This document shows, piece after piece, positions 1-8,391 of a stretch of 64,000 nucleotides of DNA. The stretch covers positions 496,001 through 560,000 of the forward strand of contig NZ_JBAWKJ010000001.1 in NCBI RefSeq assembly GCF_037095755.1, read 5' to 3'. Under the pieces are notes generated by a model that saw only the letters and a list, made by a program, of their open reading frames with translations, was not told the origin of the DNA and ran no database searches. How positions within the stretch are numbered: the stretch's first letter is position 1; every line of letters begins with the position of its first letter. This DNA comes from Sphingopyxis sp. CCNWLW2. GTDB lineage: Bacteria > Pseudomonadota > Alphaproteobacteria > Sphingomonadales > Sphingomonadaceae. The translations under genes and the position numbers were made by a program.

Positions 1-649
1 CAAGGCGTTCGCCGGTCATTTCGTCGCGGCTGTCGGCGAGCCAGCGATACGCCTGAAGCAGGATCGCGGGGCCGAGGAATTTGTCGCTGTTCCACCAATA
101 GCTGGGGCAGCTCGTCGAGCAGCAGGCGCACAGGATGCACTCGTAAAGCCCGTCGAGCTTTTCGCGTTCGGCGGGCGACTGCAGCCGCTCCTTGCCGCTC
201 GGCGTCGTCGTCTTGGTCTTCAGCCACGGCTCGATCGACGCATATTGCGCGTAGAAATGCGTGAAGTCGGGAACGAGATCCTTGATCACGTCCATCGAAG
301 GCAGCGGGGTGATCGTGATGTCGCCCTTCAAATCCTCGATCGCGGTCGTGCAGGCGAGGCCGTTCTTGCCGTTCATGTTCATCGAACAGCTGCCGCAAAT
401 GCCCTCGCGGCACGAACGGCGGAAGGTCAGCGACGAATCCTGCTCGCTCTTCATCTTGATGAGCGCGTCGAGCACCATCGGGCCGCATTTTTCCGTGTCG
501 ATCTCGAACGTGTCGAACCGCGGATTCTGGCCGCTATCGGGGTCGTAACGATAGACTTTGAACTTCTTCACCGCCGCGGCGCCTTCGGCCTTGTGGACCT
601 TGCCCGTCTTTTGCGGGCGGCTGTTCTTGGGCAGGACAAATTGGGCCAT
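1..649 (-). CDS. sdhB: Succinate dehydrogenase iron-sulfur subunit (3' end outside window)
   Basis: The first 216 residues of the iron-sulfur subunit of respiratory complex II, which passes electrons from the flavoprotein SdhA to quinone at the inner membrane. The [2Fe-2S] motif is visible as CREGICGSC with Cys80, Cys85, Cys88 and Cys100, and the first ferredoxin-type cluster motif as CILCACC...C (Cys171, 174, 177, 181). The family is about 260 residues long, so only the C-terminal part with the last Cys motif is missing beyond the left edge. The ATG at 649 gives the usual short N-terminus (MAQFVLPK). Call is certain; the symbol follows from the family. Confidence 0.97.
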   Translation of the reverse strand, partial: MAQFVLPKNSRPQKTGKVHKAEGAAAVKKFKVYRYDPDSGQNPRFDTFEIDTEKCGPMVLDALIKMKSEQDSSLTFRRSCREGICGSCSMNMNGKNGLACTTAIEDLKGDITITPLPSMDVIKDLVPDFTHFYAQYASIEPWLKTKTTTPSGKERLQSPAEREKLDGLYECILCACCSTSCPSYWWNSDKFLGPAILLQAYRWLADSRDEMTGERL

Positions 650-734
650 ATCGCGGGGTTTCCTTGTGCAATCGCGGGCTGACTAGACCCGATTTCAGGA
701 GTCGACAAGAGGGTGGATGGCGTGAAATTGCGGC

Positions 735-925
735 AAAACCCCCTTCCCCCTTGATGGGGGAAGGATACGCAGCCTTATCGCGCAGCGATTAGGCGAAGTT
801 GGATGGGGGTGAGGTCTCGTCCTGATACCGTCGCTTTAGGGCGAGACCTCACGCCCACCGCTGCGACTGCCAGCAAGCTGGCAAGTCTCCCTGCCTCCCC
901 CATCAGAGGGGGAGGGAAGATCGCT
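735..925. repeat. REP/MITE-like intergenic repeat element with nested inverted repeats
   Basis: This non-coding stretch between the divergent sdhB and flippase genes holds a perfect 11-bp inverted repeat (809-819 and 842-852, GTGAGGTCTCG/CGAGACCTCAC) and C-rich/G-rich hairpins at each end. The right part (GGCAAGTCTCCCTGCC followed by a CCCCC/GGGGG hairpin) resembles the sequence beside the hairpin at 46553-46574, so it looks like one copy of a dispersed family. The ORFs that cross it are composition artefacts. Promoters for both neighbours must lie here or at its edges, but none is clear. Confidence 0.6.
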
Positions 926-957
926 TTCTTCCATAGCCAACAATCGCTAGGGCGGCG

Positions 958-2505
958 ATGATGAGCGAAAGCGCCGCCCAGCCCGCCGTTACCAGCCGCA
1001 GCGTCGCGCGCGGGCTTGGCACGACCGTGCTGGCGCGCCTCGGCGCAGTGGTCGAGATCGTCGCGCAGCCGCTTTACGTCCTGATGTTCGGCCTTGCCGG
1101 CTATGGCCTCTATGCCGTGCTGTGGGCGGCGGTGAACCTGCTCGAGAATATCTTCGACCTCGGCATGACAAGCGCCATGCAGCGCACCGTGCCGCAATCG
1201 GCGGGCAAGGCCGAGGCTGCGGCAGCGCTGCGTACCGCGATGATCTTTGGTGTCGGGCCGTGCGTCATCGTCGCCGCTCTAGTCGCCATCTTTGCTGCCG
1301 ACCTGGGGCCGCTGCTCAATGTCGCGGCGAAGGACCGCGATCTCGTCACCCCCGCGATCCGCATCTTCGTGTGGGCGCTGCCGCTGTGGGCCTTTGTCGA
1401 AATCGCGACCTCGGCGCTGCGCGCGCGCATGGTGTTCGGCGCCGAAATCCGCCTCAGGATCGTGTGGGAACAGATGCTGCGACTGGTGTTCGCGGCGCTG
1501 TTTTTCGCCGGCGGACTGGGCCTCAAGGGGCTGTTCATCGCGCATCTCTGTTCGCTCGCGATCACCGCGGGGCTCAGCGTGCGGCTGCTCGCGCGCCACT
1601 ATAGTTTCGCCGATCTGTGGCGCGGACCGTGGGCCAGCGACACGGCGCGCAACACGTTCTGGGCCGGGCTTTCGATCCTGCCGTCGAACATCATCGCCCG
1701 ATTGTTCGGCGATGCGCCCGCGCTCATCCTCAACATGCTGCTCCCCGGCGCGGCGGGCGCGGCGGCGGCGGGCCTGTTCACAATCGCGCGCAAGCTGTCG
1801 AGCGTCGTCCAGCTGGTGCGTATCGCCTTCACCTATGTGATGGCGCCCCTCGCCGCGAGCGCCGAGCGCGAGGACCGGCGGCAGGTCGCCGACATCTATG
1901 CCTATGCGACGCGGCTGATCCTGGCGATCGCGCTGCCGCTCGCCGCGGTGCTCGCCGCGGGCAGCGCGTCGCTGCTCGGGCTCTTCGGGCATGGCGCGCA
2001 GGCCGCGCAGGCCGCGCTCGTGATCCTGCTGTTCGCGCGCGCTGCCGAAGCCGTGCTCGGCATTTCGGCGCCGGTGCTGCAGGTTGTCGCGGCTTTCCGC
2101 CAGCAGCTCACCGCCAGCATCTTCGGCGTTGCCGTCGCGGTCGGCGCGGGATGGCTGATCGTCGGCCATCTCGACCCGCTGACCGGGGTGACGCTGGCGA
2201 CGGCGATCGGGCTTGTCGTGATGGCCGCGATCCCGATGCTCCAGCTCGCGGCGATCGAGAAGCTCCACCCCTTCGATGCGCAATTCCCAGCGGTTGCCTT
2301 GCGCGGAATGGCGATCACCCTCGTTGCCGGAACGACGGCAGTGTTCGCCGGCCTGCTGCCCGACGCCATCGCGCTGCCCCTGCTTGGACTGATCGCCGCC
2401 GCCGCGATCTGGTTCGCGCTGCGTTTTGCCCTGCCGCTCGCCGACCGCGCCTCGCTCGGCAAGACGGCGCGTAAACTACGCCTGATCGGACCCACAGAGC
2501 GATGA
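958..2505 (+). CDS. Lipopolysaccharide/oligosaccharide flippase-like protein (MOP superfamily)
   Basis: A 515-residue polytopic membrane protein with about 12-14 hydrophobic segments, close to the usual length of Wzx/MATE-type flippases (MOP superfamily). Such proteins move lipid-linked glycans or other amphiphiles across the inner membrane. The start is ATG at 958 or 961 (MMSES); there is no strong ribosome site to choose between them. It is the first gene of a plus-strand run of five genes and overlaps the next by 4 bases (ATGA). The neighbours (phosphatase, glycerophosphotransferase-like, CDP-alcohol transferase) suggest its cargo is a phosphate-containing lipid or polymer; that is inference. 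Confidence 0.85.
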   Translation: MMSESAAQPAVTSRSVARGLGTTVLARLGAVVEIVAQPLYVLMFGLAGYGLYAVLWAAVNLLENIFDLGMTSAMQRTVPQSAGKAEAAAALRTAMIFGVGPCVIVAALVAIFAADLGPLLNVAAKDRDLVTPAIRIFVWALPLWAFVEIATSALRARMVFGAEIRLRIVWEQMLRLVFAALFFAGGLGLKGLFIAHLCSLAITAGLSVRLLARHYSFADLWRGPWASDTARNTFWAGLSILPSNIIARLFGDAPALILNMLLPGAAGAAAAGLFTIARKLSSVVQLVRIAFTYVMAPLAASAEREDRRQVADIYAYATRLILAIALPLAAVLAAGSASLLGLFGHGAQAAQAALVILLFARAAEAVLGISAPVLQVVAAFRQQLTASIFGVAVAVGAGWLIVGHLDPLTGVTLATAIGLVVMAAIPMLQLAAIEKLHPFDAQFPAVALRGMAITLVAGTTAVFAGLLPDAIALPLLGLIAAAAIWFALRFALPLADRASLGKTARKLRLIGPTER

Positions 2506-3197
2506 GCGAGGAGCTGCCCATCCGCGTCGCGATCTACGACCTCGACCGCACCGTGCTGCGCAAGCCGACCTTCACGCTGTTCCTGCTGTGGGCGGCGTGG
2601 CGCGAGGCGCGGTGGCGCATGCTGTTGCTTCCCGCGCTCGCAGCGCTGATGATCGGCTATGCGCTGCGCCTCTATGGCCGCGACCGGTTCAAGCCCGCCG
2701 CGATTCGCCTGATGCTCGGCGCCAGCATCGCCCCCGCCCGCGCCGACAAGCTCGCCGCCGATTTCGCGGCGTGGCGCGTGCCGCGCGACGTGCCGCCGGG
2801 CGCGCAGGCGTCTATCGCGCGCAACCGCGCCGAGCGATACCGCCTGCTGATGGCGACAGCAGCGCCCGAATTCTACGCCGGCGCGATTGCCGAAGCGCTG
2901 GGTTTCGACGCCATCGTCGCGACGCGCCATCGGCGCGCCGACGACGGCAGCTGGCTCCCGCTGCTTGATGGTGAAAATTGCTATGGCGCCGAAAAGGCGC
3001 GCCGGGTGACCGAGTGGCTTGACGCGAACGCGGCCAGCGGCGCGGTGCATATCCGCGCCTATTCGGATCACCCGAGCGACGCCCCGACCTTTGCGCTGGC
3101 GCATGAATCCTGGCTGATCGGACGCAGCCGCAAGCTGGTCCGCCTTGCCGCGCAGCAGGGCTGGCGGACGCTGGATTTCGAGATCGGACCCGGCTGA
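2502..3197 (+). CDS. HAD-superfamily phosphatase (HAD-IB-like)
   Basis: A 231-residue haloacid-dehalogenase-fold hydrolase. The catalytic motif I is seen as YDLDRT with the Asp nucleophile at 13 and the acid/base Asp at 15; a later Lys (near EKARR) and the acidic motif in YSDHPSD fit motifs III and IV. HAD-IB enzymes include phosphoserine phosphatase and acyltransferase-coupled phosphatases. The start codon overlaps the flippase stop, so the two are translationally coupled. In this cluster it may dephosphorylate a sugar-, polyol- or lipid-phosphate intermediate, but the substrate cannot be told from sequence. Confidence 0.85.
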   Translation: MSEELPIRVAIYDLDRTVLRKPTFTLFLLWAAWREARWRMLLLPALAALMIGYALRLYGRDRFKPAAIRLMLGASIAPARADKLAADFAAWRVPRDVPPGAQASIARNRAERYRLLMATAAPEFYAGAIAEALGFDAIVATRHRRADDGSWLPLLDGENCYGAEKARRVTEWLDANAASGAVHIRAYSDHPSDAPTFALAHESWLIGRSRKLVRLAAQQGWRTLDFEIGPG

Positions 3198-4319
3198 ATG
3201 CGCCCGGCCCCTTTCGCCAGTTCCTCGCCACCGGAGCACATCTTGCCGACCCCTATCGCCTTCCTTGCCCTTGCCGAAGCACAACAGCTTTATCATTGGC
3301 TGCCGGCGGCGCTCGAACTCGCGAAGCGCGACGATGTAAGGGTTTCGATCCTGTCGCCGTCGCGCCAGATTCTCGATCTCATACTCAGCTATGATACGCA
3401 GTGCCGGTTCGAACCGGTCCTGCTGCGCCGACCGCCCTTTGGCCCAGACTCCCTGTTCCGCCAGCCGTCGCGGCTCGCAACTTTGCTGCTCAACTATCCG
3501 GCGATCCGGCGCTTTCCCGTGCTGGTCACGACCGAGATTTCGAGCGCCTGGCTGAAACGCATCCCCGGCTTTTCATCGCGCATCGTCGTGATCAAGCATG
3601 GCGCGGGCGACCGCGCGGGCGGCTATCGCGGGCGGCATGCACTGATCGACCTGACCCTCGTCGCGGGCGAGAAGGACCGGCGGCGCATGATCGAACACAG
3701 ACTGTCCGAACCCGGCAATGTCGTCGTGGGCGGCTATGCCAAGTTCGAAATATGCGCCGAGCGGCAACGCTTTTTCGACAATGAGCGGCCGGTGCTGTTC
3801 TACAATCCGCATTTCGACGCGAAGCTGTCGTCGTGGCCGGCGCACGGCCCCGAAGTGCTCGCCGCGCTGGAAGCGCTGGAGGGGTGGAACGTCATCATCG
3901 CGCCGCATACGAAGCTGGCGCAGCGCGTGCCGCCGATCACGACGCGGGCGGGGCATATCCGGGTCGACATGGGCAGCCATCATTCGATCGACATGAGCTA
4001 TACGATGAGCTCCGACGTCTATCTGGGCGACGTGTCGAGCCAGGTTTACGAATTCCTCCTGCGCCCGCGTCCGTGCATTTTCCTGAACCTCGACCGGTTG
4101 GCGTGGCGCGACGATCCGGCGTTCGCGCATTGGCATTTGGGTCAGGTCATCGAGGATATCGCCGAACTCCCCGCGGCGCTCGCCCGGGCTGCGGACTTGC
4201 AACCGACCTTTGTTGATGCTCAGGAAGCCGCCATGCACGATTCCATCGATCAATTCCCGATCCCCGCCTCGATACGGCAGGCCGACATCATCCTCGATTT
4301 CGCAAGGACGCCGCGATGA
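3198..4319 (+). CDS. CDP-glycerol glycerophosphotransferase-like (TagF/TagB-like, GT-B) protein
   Basis: A 373-residue protein without membrane segments whose C-terminal half resembles the glycerophosphotransferase family of teichoic acid synthesis: VIKHGAGDRAGG in the place of the family WHG region, LFYNPHF like the YAPTFR strand, and GDVSSQVYEFLLRPRP like the conserved SDYSSVxFDF motif. The family transfers polyol-phosphate from a CDP-alcohol. The first 15 codons overlap no gene, and TTG at 3243 is an alternative start. It ends with a 4-base overlap on the CDP-alcohol transferase gene, supporting shared function. Substrate unknown. Confidence 0.7.
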   Translation: MRPAPFASSSPPEHILPTPIAFLALAEAQQLYHWLPAALELAKRDDVRVSILSPSRQILDLILSYDTQCRFEPVLLRRPPFGPDSLFRQPSRLATLLLNYPAIRRFPVLVTTEISSAWLKRIPGFSSRIVVIKHGAGDRAGGYRGRHALIDLTLVAGEKDRRRMIEHRLSEPGNVVVGGYAKFEICAERQRFFDNERPVLFYNPHFDAKLSSWPAHGPEVLAALEALEGWNVIIAPHTKLAQRVPPITTRAGHIRVDMGSHHSIDMSYTMSSDVYLGDVSSQVYEFLLRPRPCIFLNLDRLAWRDDPAFAHWHLGQVIEDIAELPAALARAADLQPTFVDAQEAAMHDSIDQFPIPASIRQADIILDFARTPR

Positions 4320-5380
4320 GCGCGCCGATCCGCCTGCTCGGCGAAAACAGCACCCCGATCTGGGGCATGACCAACGCCGAGCGCTGCCGCCGCATGGCGG
4401 AAAAGGACGGCAAGCCGATCGCGCCGGGCCATGAGCTGATCTTCAACCTCGCCTATGTCTTCGACCCGATGCTGCTGCGCTGGGTGATCGATCAGCCGGG
4501 TATGGTTTTCGCCTGGGGCGGCGCCCCGGTGATCGGTCAGGTCCCGGCCGGCAGCGACCCGATGGCGGCCACGGTCATCGACCTGTCGGACGGGCGCAAG
4601 CTCTACAACCGCCAGCTTCGCAAGCTCGAACAGCCCTTCGTCAGGGAGCTGACCCCCGGCACGCGCCGCGAGATCGAGCGGAAAAGCTATTTCGGCGCCT
4701 ATAAGGGCGTCACCGATGCGCTGACCAAATATCTGTGGCCCGAACTCGCGCTGTGGCTGACGCGCGGCGCCGCGAGCATCGGTATGACGCCCAACATGGT
4801 CACCGCGATCGGCGCTGCGCTGTGCGTCTACGCGACCTATCTTTTCGCTTACGGCCATTACTGGGAAGGGATGCTCGCGGGCTTCATCTTCATGGTGCTC
4901 GACACGGTCGATGGAAAGCTCGCGCGCTGCACGATCACCTCGTCGAAATGGGGCAATGTCGCCGACCATGGCGTCGACCTGGTTCACCCCCCCTTCTGGT
5001 GGTATTTCTGGGGTGTCGGGCTCGGCGCATGGGGGCTCGCGCTGTCGACGCAGACCTTCATCTGGGTGATGGTCGCGGTCGTCGCGGGCTATGTGCTCCA
5101 GCGCGTGATCGAAGGGCTGTTCCTCAAGGATTTCGGCATGGACATCCATGTCTGGCAGAAGTTCGACAGCGATTTCCGCCTGATCACCGCGCGCCGCAAC
5201 CCGAATTTCGCGATCCTGTTTTTCGCGACGCTCGCCGGACGCCCCGACATCGGGCTGATCGCGCTCGCATGGTGGACTGTCATCTCGCTGGTCGTCCATG
5301 CGGTGCGGCTGGTGCAAGCCTATGCCGTAAAGCGTTCGGGCCGGCCGATCGTCAGCTGGATGGAAGAGGCACAGCCATGA
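4316..5380 (+). CDS. CDP-alcohol phosphatidyltransferase family protein with N-terminal extension
   Basis: A 354-residue enzyme with a complete CDP-alcohol phosphotransferase signature: D199-G200, A203-R204, G213, D217 and D221 (DG-x2-AR-x8-G-x3-D-x3-D). Several membrane helices surround and follow it. The 150-residue N-terminal part is extra relative to minimal phosphatidyltransferases; in inositol-phosphate enzymes such a region is a cytidylyltransferase, but no nucleotide-binding GxGxR signature is seen here. Two separate nucleotidyltransferases on the facing strand (6557-7348 region) may supply the CDP-alcohol. Product could be a phospholipid or a phosphodiester; not resolvable by eye. 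Confidence 0.88.
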   Translation: MSAPIRLLGENSTPIWGMTNAERCRRMAEKDGKPIAPGHELIFNLAYVFDPMLLRWVIDQPGMVFAWGGAPVIGQVPAGSDPMAATVIDLSDGRKLYNRQLRKLEQPFVRELTPGTRREIERKSYFGAYKGVTDALTKYLWPELALWLTRGAASIGMTPNMVTAIGAALCVYATYLFAYGHYWEGMLAGFIFMVLDTVDGKLARCTITSSKWGNVADHGVDLVHPPFWWYFWGVGLGAWGLALSTQTFIWVMVAVVAGYVLQRVIEGLFLKDFGMDIHVWQKFDSDFRLITARRNPNFAILFFATLAGRPDIGLIALAWWTVISLVVHAVRLVQAYAVKRSGRPIVSWMEEAQP

Positions 5381-5805
5381 ACGCGACCATCGCCAAATTC
5401 GGCCATCCGGCGACGCTGATCGCCGAATATGAGCATTGGGCCGTGCTGCTGCGTCCCGCGCAGCCGACGCTCGGCGCGCTGGTGCTGGCGGCCAAATCCA
5501 ACGCGACGGCGTTTGGCGACTTGCCGGCCGAAGCGCATGCCGAACTCAAGGTGGCGACCGCCGCGATCGAGGCCGCGCTGGGACAGGCGGTCGGCTATGC
5601 GAAGATCAACTATCTGATGCTGATGATGGTCGACCCGCACGTCCATTTCCACGTCCTGCCGCGTTACGAGGGCGAACGTTCGGGCTCGGGGCTGACCGTG
5701 GCCGACGCGGGCTGGCCGGGTCAGCCCGACCTCGGGCAGGCGGTGAAGCTCGACGATGCAGAGGTCGCCGCGCTCACCGGCTGGCTCAAACCCTATTTCG
5801 CGTAG
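5377..5805 (+). CDS. HIT (histidine triad) family protein
   Basis: A 142-residue HIT protein. The triad motif HVHFHVLPR has His88, His90 and His92, the last His being the nucleotidylated nucleophile in the family (AMP hydrolases or transferases of the HINT/FHIT type). The ATG at 5377 overlaps the stop of the CDP-alcohol transferase, so it is the last gene of the plus-strand run. Its 3' end overlaps the convergent nucleotidyltransferase gene by 13 bases. A role in recycling CMP/AMP-linked by-products of the cluster is possible but unproven. Confidence 0.9.
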   Translation: MNATIAKFGHPATLIAEYEHWAVLLRPAQPTLGALVLAAKSNATAFGDLPAEAHAELKVATAAIEAALGQAVGYAKINYLMLMMVDPHVHFHVLPRYEGERSGSGLTVADAGWPGQPDLGQAVKLDDAEVAALTGWLKPYFA

Positions 5806-6557
5806 CGGCCTTCTTCGGCCCATTTCGCGGTGAGCGCATCGGCGGCTTCGACATCCTGCGGGAAATCGACTTCCTGCCATTCCAGCCCCTCGATCGACAC
5901 GGTGCCGACGCGGTTGCCCTTGGCGATGATGTCGATCGCGCGCAGATACCAGCGCTCGACCCCGTCGGGGGTGCGCATCATCTGGTCGACCTGGTTGCGG
6001 AAGATCGACGGGCCGTCGCCGACGAACGCCAGCATCCCGATCGATTCGGCATTGGTGTCGGGGGGCAGCAGCCGCTTGCCGATGTGATGCAGTCGCCCTT
6101 CGGCGTCGCGATTCACCTTCATGTCGTCGTCGTCATAGTCAGCCTTGACGTCGACGGTGACGTTGATCGGCTCGTTCGCACCCGCAATCAGCTTCGCGAC
6201 GATTTCGTCCGAGATGATGGTGTCGCCGTTGAGGATGATGAAATCGCGGTCCATCTCCTCTCGCGCGATCCAGCAGGTGCCCAGATTGTCGGCGACCTGA
6301 AAAAAGGGATTGAACAGCGTGCGGATCCGCGCGCCGGTGTCGCGATAGAGCTGGAGCGCATGATCCTCGACGCGCTCGGTGCGAAAGCCCGTGACGACGA
6401 CAATGTCCTTGATCCCGTTCGCGACGAGCGCCGCGACCTGCCAGCTGATGAGGCTGCGGCCGTTGAACTCGATCAGGCATTTGGGGATGTCGCGGGTCAG
6501 CGGCAGCAGGCGCGAACCTTGCCCGGCCGACAGGATGATGGCTTTGTCGATGGTCAT
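5793..6557 (-). CDS. Sugar/phosphocholine-type nucleotidyltransferase
   Basis: A 254-residue single-domain nucleotidyltransferase (GT-A-like Rossmann fold). The N-terminus AIILSAGQGSRLLPLT followed by PKCL is the family nucleotide-binding signature (GxGxR...K), and ILNGDTII gives the metal-binding Asp. It most resembles LicC-type CTP:phosphocholine or inositol-1-phosphate cytidylyltransferases, enzymes that make CDP-alcohols. It is downstream of, and overlaps by 4 bases, a second nucleotidyltransferase, and faces the CDP-alcohol transferase gene, so providing a CDP-activated head group is the natural inference. The exact substrate is unknown. Confidence 0.85.
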   Translation of the reverse strand: MTIDKAIILSAGQGSRLLPLTRDIPKCLIEFNGRSLISWQVAALVANGIKDIVVVTGFRTERVEDHALQLYRDTGARIRTLFNPFFQVADNLGTCWIAREEMDRDFIILNGDTIISDEIVAKLIAGANEPINVTVDVKADYDDDDMKVNRDAEGRLHHIGKRLLPPDTNAESIGMLAFVGDGPSIFRNQVDQMMRTPDGVERWYLRAIDIIAKGNRVGTVSIEGLEWQEVDFPQDVEAADALTAKWAEEGRYAK

Positions 6558-7348
6558 AGGGGCTGCCCTATAGCGTCTTGCCGCCGCGCGGCAAATATCG
6601 CTTCGATGAGGTCAATGTCGGCGGGCTTGTCGGCGTCGATGCACGCCTCGGGCTCGGACATCGGCACGACCGTCGCCTTGAGACCGAAACGTAGCCCGGC
6701 GCGCGCGACGCCCTGCTCGATCGAGAAGAGGCGAAGCAGCGCGCCGATCAGCAGCCAGGGGCCGAAAGCGGCAATGATCTTGAGTCCCTTCTTGCGGTCG
6801 CGTTCGATGCGGCCCCAGAAGTCGAGCAAGGGCAGCACGCGCCGCCCGCGCAGCCGGAACATGTTCGCGCCCGACCACCAGCCGCCACGGAATTTCAGCC
6901 AGGTGCGCTTGGATTCGGGATAGCGCGCGAGCAGCACGTCGCGCTCGACCATCGCGACCGCGACGTCGCTATCCTCGGCTCCCGCGAGGAATTCCGTTAC
7001 CATCGTCGGGGTGAGCAAAACATTGTCGGCCGTCGTAACGAGCAGCGGATCGTCGCCCGGCGGCAGCGCGGCGGCGAGCGAGCTGCTGATCCCCTGCCCC
7101 GAATCCGCGAAATGCAGGCCGGCGAGCCCGGCCAGCCCCGGCTCGGCCGCCAGCGCGGCGCTGTTCTGCGCGAGGATCGTGATCGGACCGACTTCGGGCG
7201 AGGCGCGCAGCGCCTTCACGACATGGACGAGCATCGCCTGTCCCGCGATCGGCAGCAGCGCCTTGGTCGAAACCCCGCTGCCGGTCAGCAGCGGATCGGG
7301 GCCGGGCCGGCTTCCCGCAAGTACGATCGTCGGGATCGGCGCGCTCAC
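6554..7348 (-). CDS. MobA-like NTP transferase domain protein
   Basis: A 264-residue protein with an N-terminal nucleotidyltransferase-like fold (TIVLAGSRPGPDPL, then STKALLPIAG with the Lys typical of MobA/GlmU-like enzymes, and LLVTTADNVLL as the metal site strand). The GxGxR loop is degraded (SRPGPD), so it may bind a different nucleotide or have weak activity. It lies between the esterase (overlap 7345-7348) and the cytidylyltransferase-like gene (overlap 6554-6557) and is very likely co-transcribed with both. Confidence 0.75.
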   Translation of the reverse strand: MSAPIPTIVLAGSRPGPDPLLTGSGVSTKALLPIAGQAMLVHVVKALRASPEVGPITILAQNSAALAAEPGLAGLAGLHFADSGQGISSSLAAALPPGDDPLLVTTADNVLLTPTMVTEFLAGAEDSDVAVAMVERDVLLARYPESKRTWLKFRGGWWSGANMFRLRGRRVLPLLDFWGRIERDRKKGLKIIAAFGPWLLIGALLRLFSIEQGVARAGLRFGLKATVVPMSEPEACIDADKPADIDLIEAIFAARRQDAIGQPL

Positions 7349-8301
7349 TGCGCCGCTTCCGACGCGGGCGCAATGCGGCGACCGGTCACACCGCGGAGGA
7401 AATCGGTCGCCTCGTCGAGCACCGGCCCCTTGTTCTGGAACGGCGCGGCGAGCGCCATCACGATGCCGGTATGCCCCATGCCGGGGTAGATGCGGAGCGT
7501 CACCGGGCCGCCCGCCTTCTCGATCGCGGCGGCGAGGTTCTGGCTATTGCGCGGGCGCACCGCGTCATCCTCGTCGCCGGTCGCGAGCCACATCGGCGGC
7601 GCATCGCCGCGCGCGAAGTGGATCGGCTGGGTTTTCTCAATCGGCTTGACCTTGCCCATCGCCCTGTCGCCGCGGCCACCCTTTTCGATGGGCAAGAAGT
7701 CATAGGGGCCGGCGAGCCCCGCGACGCCGCGGATGATCGACGGGTCGCTGTTCGCCGCGCGCAGCCACCGCGGGTCGAGCGCGAGCATCGCGGCATTATA
7801 GGCGCCCGCCGAATGGCCCATCAGCGCGATCCGGTCGGGGTCGCCGCCAAGTTTCGCGATATGTTCGTGCGTCCACGCGACCGCCGCCGCACTGTCCTCG
7901 ATAAAGTCGGGCCAATAGGCTTTGGGCACGAGGCGATAGTCGGGGATCACCACGACGAACCCTTGCCGCGCCAGCGCGCGGCCGGCGAAACCATAGCTGC
8001 CCCGCTCGCCGCTGTCCCAGCCGCCGCCATAAAAAAAGACGACCACCGGCAACCGGTCACCCTCTTTGAGGCTATCGGGCACCCAGATGTCGAGCGACTG
8101 GCGCGGGCCGCGACCATAGGGCTGGTCGGCGAGCAGCAACCGCGCTCCGTCGCCCTGCCCGAGCAGCCGGTCGGCCATGTTGAGCGACTTGGCGCCGCCC
8201 GCGACGATCATCTTGGCGCCGCCGCCGAACAGCAGCACGAGCAGCAACACCACGAATAGGATCTTGATCAACCGTCGTCCTTTGGAAACCGGCCCCGCCA
8301 T
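7345..8301 (-). CDS. Alpha/beta hydrolase (esterase/lipase, HSL-like), membrane-anchored or secreted
   Basis: A 318-residue serine hydrolase. An N-terminal hydrophobic segment (ILFVVLLLVLLFGGG) should export or anchor it. The oxyanion-hole motif FFYGGGW corresponds to HGGG of hormone-sensitive-lipase-like carboxylesterases, the nucleophile elbow is GHSAG, and a late Asp (DEDD) and His (GMGHTG) complete the triad. I place the start at ATG 8301 (MAGPVSKG); an upstream ATG at 8337 would add 12 residues. It is the first gene of the minus-strand three-gene run and diverges from the diacylglycerol-kinase-like gene. Confidence 0.88.
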   Translation of the reverse strand: MAGPVSKGRRLIKILFVVLLLVLLFGGGAKMIVAGGAKSLNMADRLLGQGDGARLLLADQPYGRGPRQSLDIWVPDSLKEGDRLPVVVFFYGGGWDSGERGSYGFAGRALARQGFVVVIPDYRLVPKAYWPDFIEDSAAAVAWTHEHIAKLGGDPDRIALMGHSAGAYNAAMLALDPRWLRAANSDPSIIRGVAGLAGPYDFLPIEKGGRGDRAMGKVKPIEKTQPIHFARGDAPPMWLATGDEDDAVRPRNSQNLAAAIEKAGGPVTLRIYPGMGHTGIVMALAAPFQNKGPVLDEATDFLRGVTGRRIAPASEAAQ

Positions 8302-8391
8302 CTTTCGCGCCCTACAGGGCGGCGGGACGGCGAACAAGCGGCGGCGCGATATAGGCCGCCACCTTTTCCGCGTTCGCGCGTAGGACAGGCG

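Noticed and set aside
7345..8301. Beta-lactamase or drug-resistance enzyme
   Set aside because: GHSAG and FYGGGW are those of carboxylesterases, not beta-lactamases.
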